From positions 1-64,000 of the forward strand of contig NZ_VCGY01000006.1 of NCBI RefSeq assembly GCF_016597725.1: a stretch of DNA of 64,000 nt, written 5' to 3'. The notes beneath the pieces were generated by a model that was not told where the DNA came from, made no database searches, and saw only the letters and a list, made by a program, of their open reading frames with translations. This document shows positions 57,789 to 64,000 of the stretch, one piece after another. Source of the stretch: Marinobacter sp. 1-4A. Lineage in GTDB: Bacteria > Pseudomonadota > Gammaproteobacteria > Pseudomonadales > Oleiphilaceae. The position numbers were made by a program, and so were the translations under genes. How positions within the stretch are numbered: the stretch's first letter is position 1; the number at the start of each line of letters is the position of its first letter.

Positions 57789-58919
57789 TCAGCCTTGTAT
57801 CGCCTCCAAAGCCACTCTCAGCTTCTCAACCGTTCTATCCAGATTGTTCAGTTTTTCCAAACCAAACAGCCCCATGCGGAAGGTACGGAAGTCCTCCGGT
57901 TCACCACACATCAGAGGCACACCGGCGGCTACCTGCAAGCCCTGCTCGCGGAATAAGCTGGTGTTATGAATGTTGATATCGTCGGTGTGTAAAACCACAA
58001 CACTGGGCGATTCGAAACCTGCAGCGGCAACACTTTTGAAACCTGCGCTGTAAAAAAGCTCGCGCACCTGTTTGCCAAGTTCTTCCTGCCGCTTATACAA
58101 CAGGCCCGGGCCCGTTTTCACCGTCTCGAGCATGGCGTCACGGAGAATAGCCAGAGTGTCGGTAGGCATGGTTGCATGGTAGGCGTGACTGCCAGACTCA
58201 TAAGCCTGCATAATTTGAGACCATTTACGCAGGTCTGCCGCAAAACTGGTGCTGGTTGTTTCATTCACGCGTGCAATGGCGCGCTCGCTCAGTGTAATCA
58301 GTGCAGCACAGGGCGAGGCACTCCAACCTTTTTGCGGTGCAGTGATTAGTACATCCACACCGCAGGCTGTGGTATCAACCCAAAGAGCTCCGGAAGCAAC
58401 ACAGTCCAGCACAAACAAACCGTTGACGTCTTTTACTGCATCGCCAACGGTTTTTAGGTATTCGTCTGGCAGCACAATCCCGGAAGCGGTCTCCACATGA
58501 GGAACGAACACCACCGCTGGCTTTTCGGCTCTGATTCGCTCCGCAACCTGTTCTGCGGGCACCGGGGCGTATGCCGCTTTGGCGGTGTTATCCGAAGCCT
58601 GCGCTTGAAGCACAGTGATGGTGTCGGTCATTCGCCCTGCTTCAAGTATTTGCGTCCAGCGATAGCTGAACCACCCGTTGCGAACAATAAGGCACCGCTC
58701 GCCATTCGCGAACTGTCGGGCTACGGCTTCCATTCCAAAACTACCGCCCCCGGGTACAATTACGGCGCCCTTGGCGTTATATACCTGCCGGAGCGTTGAA
58801 GATATATCCCGCATTACTTGCTGAAACGGTGCAGACATGTGATTTAGCGAGCGGTCGTTAAACACGACCGAGTATTCCAACAACCCGTCTGGGTCGACAG
58901 AAGGAAACAATTTGGACAT
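57789..58919 (-). CDS. Class V aminotransferase (alanine/serine-glyoxylate type)
   Basis: This is a 376-residue PLP enzyme of the AGXT family: GGGSFGMEAVARQF near the start, VLDCVASGALWVD (the aspartate that pairs with the pyridine N), and the Schiff-base lysine in APQKGWSASP. It probably transfers an amino group to glyoxylate or pyruvate; the amino donor is uncertain. It lies upstream of the osmoprotectant genes on the same strand, with a 222-bp gap, so it may not be in the same operon. Confidence 0.88.
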   Translation of the reverse strand: MSKLFPSVDPDGLLEYSVVFNDRSLNHMSAPFQQVMRDISSTLRQVYNAKGAVIVPGGGSFGMEAVARQFANGERCLIVRNGWFSYRWTQILEAGRMTDTITVLQAQASDNTAKAAYAPVPAEQVAERIRAEKPAVVFVPHVETASGIVLPDEYLKTVGDAVKDVNGLFVLDCVASGALWVDTTACGVDVLITAPQKGWSASPCAALITLSERAIARVNETTSTSFAADLRKWSQIMQAYESGSHAYHATMPTDTLAILRDAMLETVKTGPGLLYKRQEELGKQVRELFYSAGFKSVAAAGFESPSVVVLHTDDINIHNTSLFREQGLQVAAGVPLMCGEPEDFRTFRMGLFGLEKLNNLDRTVEKLRVALEAIQG

Positions 58920-59294
58920 GGTTGAGAAATTCCTTGCCTAATGCGGTTTATGGATAAAGTATCAATGATGCCAGTCTAACAAATCTGGCGTTATGCGCTT
59001 TATTTCTTACGTTTTCTGCAAGCCCACTTGTGGAACCCGGCAAAAGCTTATAAATTGACCAGAGCGGCCAAGTTCCCGCTATTCCTTTATTTACCCAGAC
59101 AACACACTAGGTGAACCTGTGAGAAGATTATTCTCAGAGATCATTCCTTTCTACCATTTAAGTGCCCGCCGTCAGGCAGGCACTGCCGGTGTGTTGCCCG
59201 CGTTCCTCTTTTCTCGCTGAATCCGCTTTTACATGCCGGGTTCGGCGCCTGAACCCTTGAGTTTCGAATAACTAATTATATTTTGGAGATTACT
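58920..59294. other. Divergent intergenic region upstream of rnk
   Basis: This 375-bp region lies between the aminotransferase and rnk. It contains a possible 33-residue GTG frame (59119-59220) with no family support. No strong promoter or hairpin is evident to me, apart from TTGACC near 59056-59061 without a clear partner. Confidence 0.55.
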
Positions 59295-59678
59295 ATGGCA
59301 GATATGCCCGCAGTTTTGGTTGCTGAAGAAGACTTTAACCGTTTGACTACCCTGATTGAAAAGCAGGGTGATTCGGATGTGGCCGACGGCCTTGACGATG
59401 AGCTAAGCCGCGCCACACTGGTGCCACTGGCAGAGATGCCCGCCCACGTAGTGACTATGAACTCAAAGGTTCGCTTCAAGAATGAAGACAGCGGCCAAGA
59501 ACAAGAGCTGACTCTGGTCTATCCCCATGAGGTGGGCACAGGAGAGGGTAAGATTTCTATTCTGGCCCCTGCGGGCTCCGCTTTGCTAGGGCTTGCGGTA
59601 GGTGACTCTATCGAATGGCCAATCCGTGGCCGCAACAATATCCATCTCAAGATCATTGAAGTTACCCGAGAGGGCTAG
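59295..59678 (+). CDS. rnk: Regulator of nucleoside diphosphate kinase (Rnk/GreA-like)
   Basis: The ~127-residue protein has an N-terminal coiled-coil part (FNRLTTLIEKQGD) and the C-terminal FKBP-like GreA/GreB domain: MNSKVRFKNEDSGQEQELTLVYP, GKISILAPAGSALLGL, DSIEWPIRG. Rnk binds RNA polymerase and can mimic Gre factors without transcript cleavage. The ATG at 59295 has GGAG 6 nt upstream. It is convergent with the chemoreceptor. Confidence 0.92.
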   Translation: MADMPAVLVAEEDFNRLTTLIEKQGDSDVADGLDDELSRATLVPLAEMPAHVVTMNSKVRFKNEDSGQEQELTLVYPHEVGTGEGKISILAPAGSALLGLAVGDSIEWPIRGRNNIHLKIIEVTREG

Positions 59679-59694
59679 CCCACGGGTAAGGCTT

Positions 59695-59724
59695 ACCGGA
59701 GCTGCCCCAAAAGGGGCGCCCGGT
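59695..59724. terminator. Hairpin between convergent rnk and the chemoreceptor gene
   Basis: The outer ACCGG/CCGGT and inner GCCCC/GGGGC stems around AAAA form an imperfect hairpin just past the rnk stop and before the chemoreceptor stop. There is no T run. Confidence 0.45.
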
Positions 59725-61346
59725 TAGCGGTTCTTTTCGGCCAAGCGAAATTGCTCGATGGTCTCCCTGAGTGTTTCCGCCATCACCAACAAATCCCCCG
59801 CTATATTCGCCGTTTCCTGAGCATCTGTTGATGCCTGCTCTGCCGAACGGCTGATTTCAATAACATTCTGATTGATGGCTTCCGACACATCACTCTGCTC
59901 ATTCGCCGCGCTTTCCATTTCCAGATTGAGCGATGCAATCTCGCGCACTGCAGAAGCTATGTCCTGCAATTCGGACTCTACTTTCAAAATAGCTTCTACT
60001 TGTTGCCTCGCCATATCGGACGCATGGCTCATAGTTGCTACGCAATCCACCACTTCACTTTTAAGGTCGTTTATCGTTTTCCGAATTTCCTCTGTGGAAA
60101 CCTGAGTACGCGATGCCAAAGCACGAACCTCGTCCGCAACAACCGAGAACCCGCGCCCCTGCTCCCCCGCTCTGGCCGCCTCAATAGCGGCATTCAACGC
60201 CAGAAGGTTGGTCTGTTCGGCAATATTGGAAATTTCTTCCAGCATGCTCGCCATCTGGCCGGTGCGCTGATTCAGATCTTCTATTCTTTTAGCGCCACCT
60301 TGGACCTCTGTATTCAATGCCTCAATACCCTCAACGGCAGCGCGCGCAAGCTGTTCACCACTATTAGCAGACTCAGCCGTTTCGGACGACTTACGGGTTG
60401 TGTGGATGGCGTTTTCACGTACCTGCACAGCCGATGCGGCCATTTCAGTGGTGGCGCTGGCAACCTGATCGGTGTTGTCCTTCTGAGCCATCACTTCACG
60501 GCCGGTGGTTTCAGCTTTTGCAGCGATACTGCGCGCTGCCTGCTCAACCTGTGCAGCGTTATCCATAACCGTATGCATGCTCTCACGGATTTTCGCCATC
60601 ATGCGATTAAACGCAAGAGAGACGGAGCCAATTTCATCATTGCGGGCGACATCCAGCTCAATGGTGAGATCGGAGTTTTTGGAAATTTCATCCATACTCC
60701 GCTGAAGCCGACGCAAGCGGGAGAAAACCAATCGATTCAAAACCAACCCGGTCAGGAAAAACACCGCAACAAAGATAGCTATTTGAATTCCAACACTGGC
60801 GAATAATTGCTGGTGCAGGGCGTCATCGCTTTCAGCAAGAGAGTAGTCCACACGTATTGCACCGAGCACATCGCCCTCTTGCGCTTGATGGCACCCCAAG
60901 CAATTTACGCCCTGATAGTCTTCCCGGGCGATAACCGGGTCAATCAGCGTATAAACACGCCCACCCTCGTTAACTGAGTAACGCTCAACTCGCTGGCCCG
61001 CCAAGGCTTTTCTGTCATCAGAATCACGCGTTTTCTCTGCTGCGGTGCCACTGCCAAACATGCGGTTCAGCTGATCGCTGCGGATCACCCTCACGTCGAG
61101 CACGTCCGCCGGGGCCATTACTTTGTCCCGAAGTACATCACGGTTGCTGATGGTGCCAGTAACCATCATGGTGTTCAGGCCGTCAAAATAAGATTTGGCT
61201 AGGCCATCCACGTACTTATGGCTGAACTCCTCCATGTGATCGCGCTGCGCACTGGCGCTATACAGCAAGGTGAAAACCAGAACGAGAGAGAACGCCGCTG
61301 CCAACGCAGCGAGCAGCAGGAAACGAATGGAATTTTGTTTTTTCAT
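59724..61346 (-). CDS. Methyl-accepting chemotaxis protein with periplasmic CxxCH haem-binding motif
   Basis: The 540-residue chemoreceptor has TM1 at about 7-30, a periplasmic sensor (31-185) with C149-L-G-C152-H153, TM2 at about 185-210, a HAMP (MDEISKNSDLTIELDVA), and the signalling hairpin ISNIAEQTNLLALNAAIEAA near 385. CxxCH in the periplasm is a c-type haem attachment site, so it may sense redox state or a gas; that is an inference. The domain resembles DUF3365/Tll0287-like sensors. It lacks a CheR pentapeptide at the C-terminus (ends RLAEKNR). Confidence 0.9.
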   Translation of the reverse strand: MKKQNSIRFLLLAALAAAFSLVLVFTLLYSASAQRDHMEEFSHKYVDGLAKSYFDGLNTMMVTGTISNRDVLRDKVMAPADVLDVRVIRSDQLNRMFGSGTAAEKTRDSDDRKALAGQRVERYSVNEGGRVYTLIDPVIAREDYQGVNCLGCHQAQEGDVLGAIRVDYSLAESDDALHQQLFASVGIQIAIFVAVFFLTGLVLNRLVFSRLRRLQRSMDEISKNSDLTIELDVARNDEIGSVSLAFNRMMAKIRESMHTVMDNAAQVEQAARSIAAKAETTGREVMAQKDNTDQVASATTEMAASAVQVRENAIHTTRKSSETAESANSGEQLARAAVEGIEALNTEVQGGAKRIEDLNQRTGQMASMLEEISNIAEQTNLLALNAAIEAARAGEQGRGFSVVADEVRALASRTQVSTEEIRKTINDLKSEVVDCVATMSHASDMARQQVEAILKVESELQDIASAVREIASLNLEMESAANEQSDVSEAINQNVIEISRSAEQASTDAQETANIAGDLLVMAETLRETIEQFRLAEKNR

Positions 61347-61572
61347 AGCGACCCGGTCAAAAGAACAATGAACGCCAGCTCAACCCGGCAATTTAGAGCA
61401 ACCTATGTAGTTGACGGCAAAACGACGTGTAACTTTATAGATGTGCGTCAATTATTTACTGATTCAGATCAGAAACCGGGAGTTTCATCGACTGGCCCGG
61501 AATGTGCTTCCACTAGATCATAGACGATAATTTTCTGGCGCGCTTCTGCGTGTCGGTGGAGGAATACACGCT

Positions 61573-62238
61573 ATGTCGTTGCTGACATCTCTTATACAGG
61601 CAAGTACCCGTTTCCAACAAAGCTTGGAGAAGCGCCCGGCAGTAAATGATGCAGAGGGCCAGAAAGCTAAAGGCATAGGCAGTGCAGACCCGCTTCAACC
61701 CGCAGGCCCGGGGGATGACCGTTTTACGCCATCGGGAGCATCGTTCGGTGATACCAACAGGCTAAAATCACAGAAGCTGCCGCTGGCAGATTACAAGCAG
61801 ACGGTAGGGCAGGATCTTGCCTTCATACGGGAAACGCTGCGGCACAAACTTGCCGAGTACAACTTAAACCCTAACTCGGCAATCAGCGTCAACAAAAACG
61901 AAAACGGTAAAATTGAGGTGGGCGGAAATCTGGCGGAAGAAACCCGCACTCGAATCGAAAACGATCTAAACGTGAACAAGAACTTCGAGGATGCTTTCAG
62001 TCGCCTGAGCGTTAACGAACCCACGCTGCACTTCATGGACAACGCCCTAAAGCTCAACCAGGCCTATGGCGTAAATAATTCACTGCTCGATACACTGGTC
62101 AGTGAAAACCAACAATTCAACGGTCTGCAGGATCTCGTACACCGTTACGACACCCTGCGCCGTTCTGCCCCAACAGACCAGTTTGAAGTTGCTGCAAACC
62201 GAGGCAGCTACGCCTTCAACCTGAACACCCGGGCCTGA
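61573..62238 (+). CDS. Hypothetical protein, 221 residues
   Basis: I do not recognise this protein. It is cytoplasmic in character, polar and helical. An N-terminal Pro/Gly-rich part (LQPAGPGDDRFTPSG) is followed by a stretch with repeated Asn-rich turns (YNLNPNSAISVNKNENGKIEV) and FEDAFSRLSVNEPTLHFMDNAL. GGAGG lies 10 nt before the ATG. It is convergent with yciO (6 bp gap) and divergent from the chemoreceptor across 226 bp. Its position by a chemoreceptor suggests, but does not show, a motility link. Confidence 0.72.
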   Translation: MSLLTSLIQASTRFQQSLEKRPAVNDAEGQKAKGIGSADPLQPAGPGDDRFTPSGASFGDTNRLKSQKLPLADYKQTVGQDLAFIRETLRHKLAEYNLNPNSAISVNKNENGKIEVGGNLAEETRTRIENDLNVNKNFEDAFSRLSVNEPTLHFMDNALKLNQAYGVNNSLLDTLVSENQQFNGLQDLVHRYDTLRRSAPTDQFEVAANRGSYAFNLNTRA

Positions 62239-62244
62239 GCAAAC

Positions 62245-62865
62245 TCACTCAAAGGGGGTTGGATCACCCTTACCCACCCGGGTAACTTCCGGTACGTCAC
62301 CAGTGAAGTTCACCACTGTGGTGGGCTCCATGCCACAGAAGCCACCGTCGATAATCAGATCCAACTCGTGCTCCAGCGTATCCCGGATGTCATAGGGGTC
62401 GGTCATGGGGTCCGTTTCACCCGGTAAAATCAGCGTACTGCTCATAATGGGCTCACCAAGCTCACCCAACAGCGCTTGCACAATCGCGTTATCCGGAACC
62501 CGCACCCCAATGGTACGACGCTTAGGATTAAGCAAGCGCCTTGGCACTTCGCTTGTAGCATCCAGAATGAACGTATAAGCCCCAGGCGTGAAGGTTTTAA
62601 GCAGCCGGTACTGAGTGTTATCCACCTTGGCATACACGCCGATATCCGAAAGGTCACGGCATACCAGCGTAAAGTTATGCTTATCATCCAGCTTTCGAAT
62701 GCGCTTAATCTTATCCGCAGCTGGCTTGTCACCCAAATGACAACCAAGGGCATAGCCCGAATCGGTGGGGTACACAACAACACCACCATTACGAAGAATA
62801 TCAACCGCCTGCTTGATCAACCGCTTTTGCGGGTTTTCTGGATGAATCTGAAAAAACTGGCTCAT
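62245..62865 (-). CDS. yciO: YciO/Sua5-type threonylcarbamoyl-AMP synthase-like protein
   Basis: The 206-residue YrdC-fold protein has VVVYPTDSGYALGCHLGDK, KRIRKLDDKHNFTLVCRDLSD, a PGAYTFIL block and TIGVRVPDN, all typical of YciO. YciO relates to TsaC, which makes threonylcarbamoyl-AMP for the tRNA t6A modification; YciO's own role is less clear. GGAGG precedes the ATG, which overlaps the bolA stop (ATGA). Confidence 0.9.
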   Translation of the reverse strand: MSQFFQIHPENPQKRLIKQAVDILRNGGVVVYPTDSGYALGCHLGDKPAADKIKRIRKLDDKHNFTLVCRDLSDIGVYAKVDNTQYRLLKTFTPGAYTFILDATSEVPRRLLNPKRRTIGVRVPDNAIVQALLGELGEPIMSSTLILPGETDPMTDPYDIRDTLEHELDLIIDGGFCGMEPTTVVNFTGDVPEVTRVGKGDPTPFE

Positions 62866-63233
62866 GAAAGCCCTCCGTTTTGATGTTTAACGTCTGAAGC
62901 CGCTGACTGAGAATCCACCTTGGAACCGCCCATACAATTCGGCGAGGAAGGCGCAACCTGCCCAGACGCCTCCCATTCCTCTGGAGAGTATAGATGCAAC
63001 GCCAACGCATGCACGCCACCCGCCATCTCCAACTCCTCGGAAAGCACCTTGTAAATAGCTTGATGCCGCCTAACCTTCATCTGCCCTGCAAACGCTGGTG
63101 ACACCATGGTCACCTTGAAATGCGTTTCGGAGTTAGGCGGCACACTGTGCTTATGGCTCTCGTTCTCTACCTGAAGAATGCTGGCGCTAAACGCGTCATT
63201 CAGCTTGGCTTCAATTGCGTTCTGCATTTTCAT
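62862..63233 (-). CDS. bolA: BolA family protein
   Basis: The 123-residue protein has the BolA fold: IEAKLNDAFSASILQVENES, the FKVTMVSPAFAGQ region, RHQAIYKVLSEEL, and HALALHLYSPEEW. The signature histidine in ALALH and the cysteine in NCMGG could take part in Fe-S sharing with glutaredoxin; that is inferred. The C-terminal ~20 residues are a low-complexity tail. It overlaps yciO by 4 bp. A 14-bp palindrome lies 40 bp upstream. Confidence 0.9.
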   Translation of the reverse strand: MKMQNAIEAKLNDAFSASILQVENESHKHSVPPNSETHFKVTMVSPAFAGQMKVRRHQAIYKVLSEELEMAGGVHALALHLYSPEEWEASGQVAPSSPNCMGGSKVDSQSAASDVKHQNGGLS

Positions 63234-63272
63234 AAGAATTAACTCTCAACATTCGTTCTGAAATAAATGACG

Positions 63273-63286
63273 ATACTCCGGAGTAT
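63273..63286. promoter_or_regulatory. 14-bp perfect palindrome upstream of bolA
   Basis: ATACTCCGGAGTAT is a perfect palindrome located 40 bp upstream of the bolA ATG, in promoter position. It may be an operator; no regulator can be named from sequence. Confidence 0.45.
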
Positions 63287-63289
63287 AAA

Positions 63290-63398
63290 GTGGGCGTGGG
63301 GCTGGCCTTTCCAAAACTGTGTGTTGCCAAGGATGGCAACACCAAGCCCCCACGGACGGGTTCACGGCGTGTTTTGGAAAGGCCAGCCCCACGTCCAC
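63290..63398. repeat. Large structured inverted repeat, REP/MITE-like
   Basis: The 28-nt arms at 63290-63317 and 63371-63398 are inverted copies (27 of 28 match). They enclose 53 nt, which itself holds an 8-bp perfect stem (GTGTTGCC / GGCAACAC, 63321-63342). Between bolA and topB this resembles a dispersed palindromic element rather than a simple terminator. Confidence 0.65.
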
Positions 63399-63511
63399 TA
63401 ACTCCAAAACAACAGTCTACTACAGAACAAGCACCCCCCGAACCTTGACACCCAACAACCAAACCGCCACATTCCCCACCACCTCAAATCAAGACACAGC
63501 CATACCCAAAC

Positions 63512-64000
63512 ATGCTCCTCTACATCGCCGAAAAACCCAGCCTCGGCAGAGCCATCGCCGCCGCCCTCCCCGGCCCCTACCAAAAAGGGCAGGGCTGGAT
63601 ACGTTGCGGCCAAGGCAGCGAAGCAGCCACCGTAAGCTGGTGTATTGGCCACCTGTTAGAACCGGCTGAACCCGCCAGCTACAACCCGGCATGGAAAACA
63701 TGGCGCCAGCACGACCTGCCCATGTATCCGGACAAATGGCAGCTAACCCCAAAGGACAGCGTGCGCCAACAGCTGAATGCCTTGGAATCCCTAATCCGAA
63801 AGGCAACGACCATCGTTCATGCAGGTGATCCAGACCGGGAAGGCCAATTGCTAGTGGACGAGGTAATACGCTACTTCGGAACCCAGGCGCCGGTAAAACG
63901 CATACTTATTAACGACCTAACGCCAGCAGCAGTCGCCAAAGCCATACAACAGCCCAGAGACAATCAGGAATTCAGGCGGCTGTCCCACTCTGCCCTCGCC
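63512..64000 (+). CDS. topB: DNA topoisomerase III, N-terminal part
   Basis: This type IA topoisomerase begins at ATG 63512 with MLLYIAEKPSLGRAIAAALP, the TOPRIM start, followed by WCIGHLLEPAEP and VHAGDPDREGQLLVDEV (metal-binding DxDxE). It relaxes negative supercoils and decatenates DNA. Only 163 codons are in the window; the reading frame runs off the right edge without a stop. The leader between 63399 and 63511 is C/A-rich and G-poor. Confidence 0.95.
   Translation, partial: MLLYIAEKPSLGRAIAAALPGPYQKGQGWIRCGQGSEAATVSWCIGHLLEPAEPASYNPAWKTWRQHDLPMYPDKWQLTPKDSVRQQLNALESLIRKATTIVHAGDPDREGQLLVDEVIRYFGTQAPVKRILINDLTPAAVAKAIQQPRDNQEFRRLSHSALA

Noticed and set aside
59119-59220. 33-residue GTG frame upstream of rnk
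   Set aside because: It has a weak ribosome binding site and no recognisable features; it may be a leader peptide, but nothing supports it.
60000-60806. 268-residue frame opposite the chemoreceptor
   Set aside because: It is antisense to the signalling domain and has no family resemblance.
1-64000. CRISPR array
   Set aside because: No series of regularly spaced identical repeats was seen anywhere in the window.

Overview
The window looks like a chromosomal segment of a marine gammaproteobacterium close to Marinobacter. The evidence is a two-domain fatty acyl-CoA reductase of the type used for wax-ester storage, a motY-pyrC-rnt block and an mtnA-deaminase-ubiG-mupP-yciK block arranged as in Pseudomonas-like bacteria, and Pseudomonas-style rRNA promoters. 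The genus is an inference from gene content; no database search was run.

Layout. 1-653: the 5' end of a 16S rRNA gene on the minus strand, with its leader, boxA and three tandem sigma70 promoters. 656-8509: a minus-strand operon (CoA-type Nudix, gamma-carbonic-anhydrase-like, DUF1289, purT), a zinc-ribbon Nudix enzyme, a NIF3-like protein and purL. 8790-13753: mltF, recX, a DUF349 protein and a ComFB-like protein. 13966-20592: a thiolase plus multifunctional beta-oxidation enzyme, the periplasmic protease Prc and an XRE regulator. 20581-27587: methylthioadenosine salvage (mtnA and deaminase), ubiG, mupP, yciK, a glutaredoxin-like protein, yaaA, a DUF2788 protein and rdgC. 27632-31461: a large acyl-CoA-synthetase/GNAT enzyme divergent from a histone-deacetylase-family hydrolase. 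31497-41332: motY, pyrC, rnt, fatty acyl-CoA reductase, an M16 protease and a pair of small glycosyltransferases.

41419-51221 is the accessory region. It starts at tRNA-Arg(CCT). Degenerate copies of the tRNA 3' end recur at 49181 and 51201, splitting the region into two tandem cassettes. Cassette A (about 7.7 kb) has a 1752-residue transglutaminase-like/DUF4011/helicase/nuclease protein, a voltage-gated-type ion channel 30 bp downstream, and a decayed DUF4236 gene. Cassette B (about 2 kb) has only a darT-darG toxin-antitoxin pair; darT has a frameshift just before its catalytic C-terminal segment. No integrase is visible. This is the best candidate for an undescribed system: small immunity cassettes stacked at one tRNA, possibly moved in trans, including a helicase-nuclease plus ion-channel pair.

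51365-64000: an SDR protein divergent from a MerR regulator, a PEP-CTERM secreted protein, a yehZYXW-type osmoprotectant ABC transporter behind a class V aminotransferase, rnk, a chemoreceptor with a periplasmic CxxCH haem motif, an unknown protein, yciO, bolA, a large inverted repeat, and the start of topB, which runs off the window end.
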